The position numbers and the translations under genes were made by a program. Positions 19,072-28,916 of a stretch of 64,000 nt of DNA are shown in pieces. Origin of the DNA: Arthrobacter sp. zg-Y20 (GTDB lineage Bacteria > Actinomycetota > Actinomycetes > Actinomycetales > Micrococcaceae). How positions within the stretch are numbered: the stretch's first letter is position 1; every line of letters starts with the position of its first letter. The stretch is taken from assembly GCF_030142075.1 (NCBI RefSeq), contig NZ_CP126241.1, forward strand, positions 930,001-994,000, written 5' to 3'. The notes beneath the pieces were generated by a model. It saw only the letters and a program-made list of their open reading frames with translations. It made no database searches and was not told where the DNA came from.

Positions 19072-19938
19072 GTGAGTTCGGCATCAGAGGAAACGGCAAC
19101 CGTGGAAACCGGTGACCGTCCGGGGACAGCACTGCGCATCGCATCCGTGAACGTGAACGGCATCCGCGCCGCCTACAAGCGCGGGATGGCCGACTGGCTG
19201 GCGGAACGGGATGTGGACATCCTGTGCCTGCAGGAAGTCCGTGCCCCGGACGCCGTCCTGCGTGAACTGCTGGGGGACACCTGGCATGTCCAGCACGCCG
19301 AATGCCTCGATGCGAAGGGCCGCGCCGGCGTCGCCATCGCTTCCCGGACCGCACCGGTGGCCGTCCGCGAGCACATCGGCGACGAATACTTTGCCCGCTC
19401 CGGGCGCTGGGTGGAAGCCGACTACAAGGTCAGCGTGGACGGAGCGGAGAAAATCCTCACCGTGGTCAGCGCCTACGTACACTCCGGCGAGGTGGATACC
19501 CCCAAGCAGGTGGACAAATACCGTTTCCTGGACACCATGAGTGTCCGGCTCCCGGCGCTGGCGCAGACCAGCGACTTTGTCCTGGTGGTGGGAGACCTGA
19601 ACGTGGGCCACACCCCGCTGGACATCAAGAACTGGAAGGGCAACGTCAAGCGTGCAGGTTTCCTGCCCGAGGAACGTGCCTACTTCGACCGGTTCTTCGG
19701 CGACGAGATCGGGTACACCGACGTGCACCGCTCGCTGGCCGGAGAGGTAAACGGCCCCTACACCTGGTGGTCCTGGCGCGGACAGGCCTTTGACAACGAC
19801 TCCGGCTGGCGGATCGATTACCACATGGCCACGCCTGAACTGGCAGCCCGTGCGGCCAATGCCGTGGTTGACCGTGCCGCCACCTACGATGCCCGTTTCT
19901 CTGACCACGCCCCCGTCGTGATCGACTACCACTTCTAA
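19072..19938 (+). CDS. xth: Exodeoxyribonuclease III (EEP family AP endonuclease)
   Basis: 288 residues from GTG at 19072; TATGGT at 19059-19064 ends 7 nt before it, fitting a leaderless mRNA, whereas the in-frame ATG at 19060 is only one base from GGAG. Motifs: SVNVNGIRAA, LCLQEVRAPD (metal-binding Glu), GDLNVGHTPLDIKNWKGN, and SDHAPVVIDY (catalytic Asp-His). It acts in base-excision repair by cutting at AP sites and removing 3' blocks. Monocistronic or with trpS, which starts 9 bp downstream. Confidence 0.93.
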   Translation: MSSASEETATVETGDRPGTALRIASVNVNGIRAAYKRGMADWLAERDVDILCLQEVRAPDAVLRELLGDTWHVQHAECLDAKGRAGVAIASRTAPVAVREHIGDEYFARSGRWVEADYKVSVDGAEKILTVVSAYVHSGEVDTPKQVDKYRFLDTMSVRLPALAQTSDFVLVVGDLNVGHTPLDIKNWKGNVKRAGFLPEERAYFDRFFGDEIGYTDVHRSLAGEVNGPYTWWSWRGQAFDNDSGWRIDYHMATPELAARAANAVVDRAATYDARFSDHAPVVIDYHF

Positions 19939-20982
<1,044 letters not shown>

Positions 20983-20985
20983 CCC

Positions 20986-21579
20986 ATGAAGATCTCCGAA
21001 TCCTTCGACCACGCCCCGGCCTCCGAGCGCGATGGACACCCCGTTGAGTGCGCCTCGCGTTGCGTGGGTATTGTCATTGCGGTTCCGGAGCCGATGGCAA
21101 GTGAACTGCGGGCTGCGCGGGCGTCCTTCGGGGACCCGATGGCTGCCGTGATCCCCGCCCACATCACCTTGGTCACCACCACCGAGACCACCGACTGGGA
21201 CGCCACCCTGCGTCACGTCCGCGAGGTGGCTACCTGCCAGGAGCCGTTCCGCGTAACGCTGCAGGGGACCTCCTCCTTCCGGCCGGTGTCCCCGGTGGTG
21301 TACCTGAACGTGGATGAGGGTTTTGACGAGTGCATCGCCCTGCATAAGGAGTTCCAGAGCGGTCCGCTGGCCCGAAACCTGGCGTTCCCCTTCCACCCGC
21401 ACGTAACGGTGGCCCACGATGTCAGCGAGCAAAGCATGGATGAGGCAGTCCAGCGGCTGGATGGCTATTCCGCCAGCTTCACCGTGGACTGCGTGGGACT
21501 GTACGAGCACGACGCCACGGGGCTGTGGAAGCTGCACGAACACCTGCAGCTCGGCGGGGGCAAAGAAGTCTCCCGGTAG
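20986..21579 (+). CDS. 2'-5' RNA ligase family protein (2H phosphoesterase)
   Basis: 197 residues. Carries the two HxT-type motifs of the 2H superfamily: HITLV at about 60 and HPHVTVAH at about 135. Such proteins hydrolyse or ligate 2'-5' or cyclic phosphodiester RNA ends, but the in vivo substrate of most bacterial members is unknown. It starts three bases after the trpS stop, so an RNA-related role next to a tRNA synthetase is plausible but only inferred. Confidence 0.85.
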   Translation: MKISESFDHAPASERDGHPVECASRCVGIVIAVPEPMASELRAARASFGDPMAAVIPAHITLVTTTETTDWDATLRHVREVATCQEPFRVTLQGTSSFRPVSPVVYLNVDEGFDECIALHKEFQSGPLARNLAFPFHPHVTVAHDVSEQSMDEAVQRLDGYSASFTVDCVGLYEHDATGLWKLHEHLQLGGGKEVSR

Positions 21580-21582
21580 CCC

Positions 21583-22371
21583 CTAGGACTCGTCCAGGCC
21601 GAGGTAGATACCGGCCCAGGCGGCGATGATGGCCGCCGCACGGCTGGTCTGTGCCCGTTCCACCATCAAATGGTCGCTGCCCTCCAGCGAGATGAAATTG
21701 CGGGGGTGGCGCGCGGTCGAGAAAATCTCGCTGGCGTTGTCGATCCCGACCGTGTTGTCCGTGGGGGAGTGCATCACCAGCAGCGGCAGATGCAGTTCGC
21801 GGATACTGTCCGTGAGTTCGTGTTTGCGCAGGTCCTCGACCAGGTGCCGGCGGATTTCCAGCTCCCCGCCGCCCAGGTCCACGGACGCCGAGCCCTGCTC
21901 CACGATCTCGTCCAGCTCCTCCTCGAACATGTGGACCACGTGGTCGGGCCGGAAAGGCGCCGCAATGGTCGCCACCGCCTTTAACCCGGGGATCTGCCCG
22001 GCAGCTGCCAGGACGGCCGCTCCGCCCAGGGAATGGCCAATCAGCAGGGACACAGGACGGCCGGAGGCCGCCATGAACTCCGCCGCGCTGCGGACGTCCG
22101 CAACCTTGGTGCTGAAACTGCCGTCCTCCCAGTTGCCGGTGGACCCGCCCAGGCCGGCGGCGTCGTAACGCAGCACGCCAATACCGCGGCCGGCCAGTGC
22201 CTTGGAGATGCGGGAGGCGGCAGCACTGTTCTTCCCGAGGGTAAACCCGTGGCAGAAGACCGCCCAGGCGCGGGCACCGCCGTCGGGCACATCCAGCGTG
22301 CCGGCAAGGGTGGTCCCGTTCACGCCGGGGAAGGAGACTTTTTCAAATGTTGGCTTGGACTGGGAAAGCAT
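21583..22371 (-). CDS. Alpha/beta hydrolase
   Basis: 262 residues. Alpha/beta-hydrolase core: oxyanion-region HGFTLGKNS, DAAGLGGSTGNW, nucleophile elbow GHSLGG at about 120, acid in HSPTDNTVGIDNA and catalytic histidine in GSDHLMVE near 235. The sequence resembles the hydrolase half of OsmC-fused hydrolases, here as a stand-alone protein. No signal peptide, so cytosolic; esterase or related activity with unknown substrate. Convergent with the RNA ligase-like gene (stops 3 bp apart). Confidence 0.87.
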   Translation of the reverse strand: MLSQSKPTFEKVSFPGVNGTTLAGTLDVPDGGARAWAVFCHGFTLGKNSAAASRISKALAGRGIGVLRYDAAGLGGSTGNWEDGSFSTKVADVRSAAEFMAASGRPVSLLIGHSLGGAAVLAAAGQIPGLKAVATIAAPFRPDHVVHMFEEELDEIVEQGSASVDLGGGELEIRRHLVEDLRKHELTDSIRELHLPLLVMHSPTDNTVGIDNASEIFSTARHPRNFISLEGSDHLMVERAQTSRAAAIIAAWAGIYLGLDES

Positions 22372-22397
22372 TCTTCCAACTTTACATAGGGACGCAA

Positions 22398-22436
22398 AAG
22401 GCGCCCGTCGGCGGGGAAACCGCCGGCGGGCGCCTT
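22398..22436 (-). terminator. Intrinsic terminator of the sdh operon
   Basis: 17-bp stem (22398-22414 with 22420-22436, one G-T pair), 5-nt loop, followed on the minus strand by TTTTGC. It lies 15 bp after the sdhB stop. Confidence 0.9.
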
Positions 22437-22450
22437 GGGCGCAGGACCGG

Positions 22451-23227
22451 TTAGAGCGAGCGGGCCAGGATGGCCTGCTTGACCTCTGAAATGGCCTTGG
22501 TGACCTGGATGCCGCGGGGGCAGGCTTCCGAGCAGTTGAAGGTGGTGCGGCAGCGCCACACGCCTTCCTTGTCGTTCAGGATCTCCAGGCGCATGTCACC
22601 GGCGTCATCGCGGGAATCGAAGATGAAGCGGTGCGCGTTGACAATCGCGGCCGGTCCGAAGTACTGGCCGTCGGTCCAGAAGACCGGGCAGGACGAGGTG
22701 CACGCGGCGCACAGGATGCACTTGGTGGTGTCGTCGAAACGCTCGCGGTCCTCGGCGGACTGCAGGCGTTCCTTGGTCGGTTCGTGACCCTTGGTGACCA
22801 GGAACGGCATGATCTCGCGGTAGGACTGGAAGAACGGCTCCATGTCCACGATCAGGTCCTTCTCCACCGGCAGGCCCTTGATGGGCTCAACGAGGATGGG
22901 CTTGGACGTGTCCAGGTCCTTCAGCAGGGTCTTGCAGGCCAGGCGGTTGCGGCCGTTGATGCGCATGGCATCGGAGCCGCATACGCCATGGGCGCAGGAG
23001 CGGCGGAACGAAACCGAACCGTCGTGCTCCCACTTGACCTTGTGCAGGGCGTCCAGTACGCGGTCAGTGCCGTACATGGTCAGCTTCCACTCGTCCCAGT
23101 AGGCTTCGTCGGAAACCTCGGGGTTGTAGCGGCGGACCTTCAGGGTGATCTCGAAGGAGGGGATTTCTCCGCCGATCGACTCGGGGAGCTCCACCTTGGA
23201 GGCCGGCTCGGCGATTTCCGTTGTCAT
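22451..23227 (-). CDS. sdhB: Succinate dehydrogenase iron-sulfur subunit
   Basis: 258 residues. Plant-type [2Fe-2S] ligands in SCAHGVCGSDAMRINGRNRLAC, then [4Fe-4S]/[3Fe-4S] motifs CILCAACTSSCP and CRTTFNCSEACPRGI. It carries electrons from the SdhA flavin to the SdhC/D haem and menaquinone at the inner membrane face. The start overlaps the sdhA stop by one base (TAATG). Last gene of sdhCDAB. Confidence 0.97.
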   Translation of the reverse strand: MTTEIAEPASKVELPESIGGEIPSFEITLKVRRYNPEVSDEAYWDEWKLTMYGTDRVLDALHKVKWEHDGSVSFRRSCAHGVCGSDAMRINGRNRLACKTLLKDLDTSKPILVEPIKGLPVEKDLIVDMEPFFQSYREIMPFLVTKGHEPTKERLQSAEDRERFDDTTKCILCAACTSSCPVFWTDGQYFGPAAIVNAHRFIFDSRDDAGDMRLEILNDKEGVWRCRTTFNCSEACPRGIQVTKAISEVKQAILARSL

Positions 23228-24993
23228 TAGTACTTCCTCACCATCGGCTCGTAGCGCGTGAAAATGACCGGTTTGGTGTCCAGCCGGATGCCGGCGGTGT
23301 GCTCGGCATTTTCGGCTTCGTCAACCTTGTAGGCCATTGAATGCTTCATGAAGTTCTCGTCGTCGCGCTCCGGGAAGTCCTCGCGGAAGTGTCCGCCGCG
23401 GGATTCGGTGCGGTGCAGGGCGGCTACGCTCATGACCTTCGCCAGTTCCAGGAGGAAGCCCAGCTCCACGGCCTCAAGGAGGTCGAGGTTGAAGCGCTTG
23501 CCCTTGTCCTGGACGCTGATCTTCTGGTACCGCTCCTCGAAGGAAGCGATGTCCGTCAGCACCTTTTCAATGGTGTCAGCGGTGCGGAACACCTGCATGT
23601 TCATGTCCATGGTGTTCTGCAGGTCCCGGCGGATTTCTGAAACGCGCTCGGTGCCTTCGGAGTTGCGAACGTGGTCCAGCAGGGCCACCGTGTCGGCCTC
23701 CGGGTTTTCCGGCAGGTCAACGAAGTCCGCGGTCTGGGCGTATTCAGCGGCGTAGATGCCCGCACGCTTGCCGAAGACGTTGATGTCCAGCAGGGAGTTG
23801 GTTCCGAGGCGGTTGGAGCCGTGCACGGACACGCAGGCCACCTCGCCGGCGGCGTACAGGCCGGGGATTACGGTGTCGTTGTCCTGGAGGACCTCGCCCT
23901 TGATGTTGGTGGGGATGCCACCCATCACGTAGTGGGCCGTGGGGAAGACGGGAACCGGCTCCGTGTACGGCTCCACGCCAAGATAGGTGCGGGCAAACTC
24001 GGTGATGTCCGGAAGCTTGGCATCAATGTGCGCCGGTTCCAGGTGGGTCAGGTCCAGCAGGACGTAGTCCTTGTTCGGACCGCAGCCGCGGCCCTCGCGC
24101 ACCTCGTTGGCCATGGAACGGGCGACAATGTCACGCGGCGCCAGGTCCTTGATGGTGGGGGCGTAGCGCTCCATGAAGCGCTCACCCTCGGAGTTGCGCA
24201 GGATGGCACCCTCGCCGCGGGCTGCTTCGGAAAGCAGGATGCCCAGCCCGGCCAGGCCGGTCGGGTGGAACTGGATGAACTCCATGTCCTCCAGGGGGAT
24301 GCCGCGGCGGAACGCGATGCCCATGCCGTCACCGGTCAGGGTGTGGGCGTTGGAGGTGGTCTTGAAGACCTTGCCGGCTCCGCCGGAGGCGAAGACCACG
24401 GACTTGGCCTGGAAGATGTGCAGCTCGCCGGTAGCCAGGTCATAGGAGATGACGCCGGAAACGCGCTTCTGGCCGTCCGGCTCCGTCACCATGATCAGGT
24501 CCAGCACGTAGTACTCGTTGTAGAACTCAACGTTGTGCTTGACGCAGTTTTGGTACAGCGTCTGCAGGATCATGTGGCCGGTGCGGTCTGCCGCGTAGCA
24601 GGCACGGCGGACCGGGGCCTTGCCGTGGTCGCGGGTGTGTCCGCCGAAGCGCCGCTGGTCAATGCGTCCTTCGGGCGTCCGGTTGAAGGGGAGGCCCATC
24701 TTCTCCAGGTCCAGCACGGCGTCGATGGCTTCCTTCGCCATCACCTCGGCTGCATCCTGGTCCACCAGGTAGTCACCGCCCTTGACGGTGTCGAAGGTGT
24801 GCCACTCCCAGTTGTCTTCCTCGACATTGGCCAGTGCCGCGCACATGCCGCCCTGCGCCGCGCCTGTGTGGGAGCGGGTGGGGTACAGCTTGGTCAGTAC
24901 CGCCGTCCGTGCGCGCTGACCGGATTCAATGGCGGCACGCATACCGGCGCCGCCGGCGCCGACAATGACGACGTCGTACTTGTGGACCTGCAT
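23227..24993 (-). CDS. sdhA: Succinate dehydrogenase flavoprotein subunit
   Basis: 588 residues. FAD-binding [15 protein letters not shown] at 9-23, covalent-FAD histidine in [10 protein letters not shown] (His42), substrate-site [14 protein letters not shown] and catalytic region [23 protein letters not shown], and [10 protein letters not shown]. It oxidises succinate to fumarate in the TCA cycle and respiratory chain (complex II). Lies 58 bp after sdhD. Confidence 0.97.
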   Translation of the reverse strand: MQVHKYDVVIVGAGGAGMRAAIESGQRARTAVLTKLYPTRSHTGAAQGGMCAALANVEEDNWEWHTFDTVKGGDYLVDQDAAEVMAKEAIDAVLDLEKMGLPFNRTPEGRIDQRRFGGHTRDHGKAPVRRACYAADRTGHMILQTLYQNCVKHNVEFYNEYYVLDLIMVTEPDGQKRVSGVISYDLATGELHIFQAKSVVFASGGAGKVFKTTSNAHTLTGDGMGIAFRRGIPLEDMEFIQFHPTGLAGLGILLSEAARGEGAILRNSEGERFMERYAPTIKDLAPRDIVARSMANEVREGRGCGPNKDYVLLDLTHLEPAHIDAKLPDITEFARTYLGVEPYTEPVPVFPTAHYVMGGIPTNIKGEVLQDNDTVIPGLYAAGEVACVSVHGSNRLGTNSLLDINVFGKRAGIYAAEYAQTADFVDLPENPEADTVALLDHVRNSEGTERVSEIRRDLQNTMDMNMQVFRTADTIEKVLTDIASFEERYQKISVQDKGKRFNLDLLEAVELGFLLELAKVMSVAALHRTESRGGHFREDFPERDDENFMKHSMAYKVDEAENAEHTAGIRLDTKPVIFTRYEPMVRKY

Positions 24994-25051
24994 ACCAGAT
25001 GCTCTTTCTGTTGAAACTGCTAAAAACTCTTGGACTGCCGCGGTATTGCCG

Positions 25052-25531
25052 TTAGACGGAGCAGTGCTCCGCCAGGATCTCAGCCGTGGCGCCGTCGAGG
25101 CAGGGATCGAAGGTGAAGATCACCAGGGTGCCCAGCAGGATGATGACGAAGGTCGCCACGTACAGCACGCCCTTGAGCCACATCCGCGTGGCCTTCTTGT
25201 CCGCGTAGTCGTTGATGATGGTGCGGACGCCGTTGGAGCCGTGCAGCATTGCCAGCCACAGCATGACCAGATCCCAGACCTGCCACAGGGGGCTGGCCCA
25301 CTTGCCGGCCACAAAACCGAAGTCAACGGCGTGGATGCCGTCGCCGGCCACCAGGTTCATGAACAGGTGGGTGAAAATCAGCACCACCAGCAGGACGCCG
25401 GATACACGCATAAACAGCCAGGCGAACATTTCAAAGTTGCCGCGGCTGGAACCGTTCCGGGTGTACCGGGGGGCGATGCGTCCCGAGCGGGGTGCTTCGA
25501 GGGCGTGGGCTTCGTTGGTTGAAGTAGTCAT
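25052..25531 (-). CDS. sdhD: Succinate dehydrogenase membrane anchor subunit
   Basis: 159 residues from ATG at 25531. Three membrane helices (about 38-62, 78-100, 112-135) preceded by a basic N-terminus; haem-ligand candidate histidines in FTHLFMNLV and MLHGSNGVR. With SdhC it anchors SdhAB and forms the quinone site. The frame is open upstream, but that region is the end of sdhC; the two genes are 5 bp apart. Confidence 0.9.
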   Translation of the reverse strand: MTTSTNEAHALEAPRSGRIAPRYTRNGSSRGNFEMFAWLFMRVSGVLLVVLIFTHLFMNLVAGDGIHAVDFGFVAGKWASPLWQVWDLVMLWLAMLHGSNGVRTIINDYADKKATRMWLKGVLYVATFVIILLGTLVIFTFDPCLDGATAEILAEHCSV

Positions 25532-25536
25532 TGGTG

Positions 25537-25914
25537 CTAACCCCCGAAGACGTTGGGAATGTGGCGAATGGAGAAGCCGATGAGCGTCACGGCCCAAAGA
25601 GCGACTACGGCCCACAGCATCTGACGCTGGTACTTGGGCCCCTTCTTCCAGAAGTCGATCAGGACAACGCGTACACCGTTGAAGGCGTGGAACACGATGG
25701 CGGCGACGAGCCCAAGCTCACCGAGGCCCATTATCGGGTTCTTGTAGGCACCGATCACCAAGTCGTAGGCCTCGGGCGAAACTCGCACCAATGAGGTATC
25801 CAGAACATGGACCAAAAGGAAGAAGAAGATCACCACGCCAGTGATGCGGTGGGCTACCCACGACCATTGGCCCTCGCGGCCACGGTAGAGAGTGCCTGCT
25901 GGTAACTTCGACAC
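25537..25914 (-). CDS. sdhC: Succinate dehydrogenase cytochrome b556 subunit
   Basis: 125 residues from GTG at 25914, with GGGAGGA 7 nt upstream. Motifs: WSWVAHRITGVVIFFFLLVHVLDTSLV (SdhC signature HRxTG with haem-region His) and VFHAFNGVRVVLIDF. Three spans. The frame stays open upstream but lacks a ribosome-binding site there. First gene of sdhCDAB, driven by the promoter at 26002-26030. Confidence 0.92.
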   Translation of the reverse strand: MSKLPAGTLYRGREGQWSWVAHRITGVVIFFFLLVHVLDTSLVRVSPEAYDLVIGAYKNPIMGLGELGLVAAIVFHAFNGVRVVLIDFWKKGPKYQRQMLWAVVALWAVTLIGFSIRHIPNVFGG

Positions 25915-26001
25915 TGAATTTTCCTCCCTGCATCGCAGCGGCGTTAGCGCGTCTTCCACGCAGTGATGACGCCGGTGCGACAGCGCTATAAGCTCTACCA
26001 T

Positions 26002-26030
26002 AATCTAGGCGTGCGTGACCGGCGTTTCAA
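26002..26030 (-). promoter_or_regulatory. Promoter of the sdhCDAB operon
   Basis: On the minus strand TTGAAA (26030-26025), a 17-nt spacer and TAGATT (26007-26002), about 88 bp before the sdhC start. A good match to the sigma-70 type consensus for this GC content. Confidence 0.65.
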
Positions 26031-26154
26031 TTTAGGATGCCCTTTGGTGTGACCCTTATTACATTGCCCGGCGGCATTAAGAGGTGTACGCAATAGGGCC
26101 CAAACCGTGCCGCTTCCGGGACGTGCGGCGTCCGCTCCGCTAATCTGGGCAGTG

Positions 26155-27294
26155 ATGAGTAAGCAAAAGGCACCCGCCACCTCCGAGTCCGCCGTCCTTG
26201 ACCGTTTCTACGGGGTCATCCCGGCCGGCGGCGTGGGAACGCGGCTGTGGCCCCTGTCCCGGGCTGCTGCGCCGAAGTTCCTCCATGACCTCACCGGTTC
26301 CGGGTCCACCCTGATCCGTGCCACCTATGACCGCCTGCGTCCGCTCAGCGGGGACCGGGTCATGGTCGTCACCGGTGCCCTGCACCGGCAGGCCGTGCGG
26401 CAGCAGCTGCCGGAAATTGCCAATAAGAACCTCGTGCTCGAACTCGAGCCCAAGGATTCCGCCGCAGCCATCGGCCTGGCAGCGGCCATCCTCTATAAGC
26501 GGGACCCGCAGATCATCATGGGCTCCTTTGCCGCCGACCAGGTGATTGCCCCCGTCGACGTTTTCCAGGAAGCCGTCCGGGAAGCCGTGCACACGGCCGC
26601 ACAGGGATACATTGTCACCATCGGCATCCAGCCCACCCATCCCTCCACCGGGTTCGGCTACATCCGCGCAGGCGAGCCGCTTAAGGTGGCCGGGGCGCCC
26701 AGCGCCGCCTCAGTGGTGGAATTCGTGGAAAAGCCCTCCGCCGACGTCGCGCAGACCTATCTGGACAGCGGCAGCTACAGCTGGAATGCGGGGATGTTCG
26801 TAGCCCCGGTGGACCTGATGCTCAAGCACCTTGAAGCCAACGAGCCGGTCCTCTACACGGGACTGATGGAAATTGCCGAGGCGTGGGACACCACCCGGCG
26901 CCGGGAAGTGGTGCGCCGGATCTGGCCCACCCTGCCCAAGATCGCCATCGACTACGCCGTGGCCGAACCGGCCGCCGCGGCCGGGGATGTCGCCATGATT
27001 CCCGGCGCCTTCAGCTGGGATGACGTGGGGGACTTCGCGGCCATCGGCCGGCTTAATCCCGCCGAGGAAAACAGCGATCTCACGGTGATGGGCGAGGGGG
27101 CCCGCGTCTACTCTGAGAACGCCTCCGGCATTGTGGTTTCGGATACCAAGCGGGTGATCGCGCTGATCGGCATCGAGGACGTGGTCATTGTGGACACCCC
27201 GGATGCCCTGCTGGTCACCACCAAGGAGCACGCCCAGGAAGTCAAGAAGGCCGTGGAGCACCTGAAGGCCAGCGGCGACACCGACGTCCTGTAG
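26155..27294 (+). CDS. manC: Mannose-1-phosphate guanylyltransferase
   Basis: 379 residues. Nucleotidyltransferase signature GVIPAGGVGTRLWPLSR with PKF (residues about 20-42), then TGFGYIRAG, VVEFVEKPSA and SWNAGMFV. It makes GDP-mannose from mannose-1-P and GTP for mannosylation and glycolipids. A TAATCT -10 at 26141-26146 lies 6 bp before an in-frame GTG at 26152 and 9 before the ATG at 26155, so the mRNA is likely leaderless and the GTG is an alternative start. No C-terminal isomerase domain, unlike bifunctional ManC/AlgA. Divergent from sdhC. Confidence 0.92.
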   Translation: MSKQKAPATSESAVLDRFYGVIPAGGVGTRLWPLSRAAAPKFLHDLTGSGSTLIRATYDRLRPLSGDRVMVVTGALHRQAVRQQLPEIANKNLVLELEPKDSAAAIGLAAAILYKRDPQIIMGSFAADQVIAPVDVFQEAVREAVHTAAQGYIVTIGIQPTHPSTGFGYIRAGEPLKVAGAPSAASVVEFVEKPSADVAQTYLDSGSYSWNAGMFVAPVDLMLKHLEANEPVLYTGLMEIAEAWDTTRRREVVRRIWPTLPKIAIDYAVAEPAAAAGDVAMIPGAFSWDDVGDFAAIGRLNPAEENSDLTVMGEGARVYSENASGIVVSDTKRVIALIGIEDVVIVDTPDALLVTTKEHAQEVKKAVEHLKASGDTDVL

Positions 27295-27414
27295 GGCCTT
27301 TCCGTTCCGGTAAGCGGGCGGCGTCCAGGCGGCCCGGCAAGACCTGGTCATGTGACGACGTTTACGGGCGTGCACATTCCGGTTTTGGGCCCGGAATTGG
27401 CTAACCTAGAGGTT

Positions 27415-28620
27415 GTGCAGACTATCCCACTGAGCAATTCACCAGTCCCCTCCATACGGGGAAGCGTGGCTCCGCTCCTGGGCGAGTTGATCGAGTTCCG
27501 GCGGGACCTCCACTCCCATCCCGAGCTGTCCCACAAAGAGTTCCGGACCACGGACCGGATAGTGGAAGCCCTCGAAAACGCAGGGCTGGCAGCAAAGCGG
27601 CTCGAAGGCACCGGCGTCGTGGTGGACATCGGTGACGGACCCCTCCGCCTCGCCCTGCGAGCCGACATAGACGCCCTGCCGGTCCTGGAGGAAACGGGGC
27701 TGCCGTATTCCTCACTGAACACCGGCATTGCCCACGCCTGCGGCCACGACATCCACACCACTGTCATGCTCGGAGCTGCCCGGGTGCTCGCGAAGTTCGA
27801 CGCCGCGGGAGAGTTGGGCGGCAGGGTGCGCGTCATCTTCCAGCCGGCAGAGGAAGTGATGCCCGGCGGCGCGCTCTCCGTGATCGAGCAGGGCGTCCTC
27901 GACGGCGTGCCCCGCGTCCTGGCCCTGCACTGCGATCCCCGGGTCGACGTTGGCCAGGTGGGCACGCGGATCGGTGCCATCACCTCCGCGTCCGACACCA
28001 TCCGGATTGAACTGAGCGGGCGGGGCGGGCACACCTCCCGTCCGCACCTGACGGAGGACCTGGTCTTTGCGCTGGCAGAGATTGCCGTGAGCGTTCCCGC
28101 CGTGTTGTCCCGCCGCATTGATGTGCGCAGCGGGGTGTCGGTGGTGTGGGGCCAGATGCACGCCGGGTCCGCCCCCAACGCCATCCCCGGCCACGGTTTC
28201 ATGGCCGGCACCATGCGGTGCCTGGACGCCGAGGCCTGGTATGCCGCCGGTGAACTGCTGGATAAGGTGGTACGGGAGGTCGCGGCACCGTACGGGGTGG
28301 ACGTGGCCCTGGAGCATACCCGCGGCGTGCCTCCGGTCATCAACGCCGACGCCGAGATCAGCCTGATCGAGGCAGCCGCCCGCACCGAACTGGGGGAGGA
28401 CGCCGTGGTCCTGGCACCCCAGTCCATGGGCGGGGAGGACTTCGCCTGGATGACCCAGGCGGTGCCCGGCGCGCTGATGCGGCTGGGAACCCGCGCCCCG
28501 GGCGGGGAAACCTTCGACCTGCACCGCGGAGACTACAACCCCGATGAACGCGCCGTCAGCTGCGGGGTCAGCGTGATGGCCGCCGCTGCGCTGAGGGCAG
28601 CGCGCGGTCTGCGGCACTAG
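27415..28620 (+). CDS. M20 family amidohydrolase/aminoacylase
   Basis: 401 residues from GTG at 27415, chosen because TAACCT (27402-27407) ends 7 nt before it; a GTG at 27352 would add 21 unlikely residues. Metallopeptidase M20D pattern: FRRDLHSHPELSHKEFRT, ALRADIDALP, HACGHDIHTTVMLGAARVL, FQPAEEVMPGGALSVIEQGVL, and GHTSRPHLTEDLV in the dimerisation domain; late MGGEDFAWM. Members hydrolyse N-acyl amino acids or hippurate-like amides. Substrate not determinable. Confidence 0.9.
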   Translation: MQTIPLSNSPVPSIRGSVAPLLGELIEFRRDLHSHPELSHKEFRTTDRIVEALENAGLAAKRLEGTGVVVDIGDGPLRLALRADIDALPVLEETGLPYSSLNTGIAHACGHDIHTTVMLGAARVLAKFDAAGELGGRVRVIFQPAEEVMPGGALSVIEQGVLDGVPRVLALHCDPRVDVGQVGTRIGAITSASDTIRIELSGRGGHTSRPHLTEDLVFALAEIAVSVPAVLSRRIDVRSGVSVVWGQMHAGSAPNAIPGHGFMAGTMRCLDAEAWYAAGELLDKVVREVAAPYGVDVALEHTRGVPPVINADAEISLIEAAARTELGEDAVVLAPQSMGGEDFAWMTQAVPGALMRLGTRAPGGETFDLHRGDYNPDERAVSCGVSVMAAAALRAARGLRH

Positions 28621-28660
28621 CCGCTGCGCCGGCATGAGCGCCGGCACCGGCACATGAGTA

Positions 28661-28703
28661 CGCCCGGCCGGGAGGACAATATCAGTCCCTCCCGTGCCGG
28701 GCG
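28661..28703 (+). terminator. Terminator-like hairpin after the amidohydrolase
   Basis: Stem of about 15 bp with a one-base bulge (28661-28675 with 28688-28703), 41 bp past the stop codon; few Ts follow. Rest of 28621-28916 holds the next promoter. Confidence 0.55.
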
Positions 28704-28750
28704 CCGTCATTTGATAACAACATGTAAACAATCTGCCGCCAGCGGCCGAA

Positions 28751-28780
28751 TTGCGCTGAGTGTCGTCTGGGACACATTAT
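28751..28780 (+). promoter_or_regulatory. Candidate promoter of the nucleoside importer operon
   Basis: TTGCGC (28751-28756), 18-nt spacer, CATTAT (28775-28780), about 137 bp before the lipoprotein start; both boxes match consensus at four or more positions. Confidence 0.5.
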
Positions 28781-28916
28781 GGTTGTCTTGCTGCGGTCCA
28801 ACGATGGACGGAGCGCTGCACCACACCGGGCACCGGTGCGTTCCTTCCCCGCCGGGGGCCGGGAGAAGCGCCGGCTGCCTTCTTGAGGGTGATACCCATT
28901 TCTTTCTGGAGGAACA

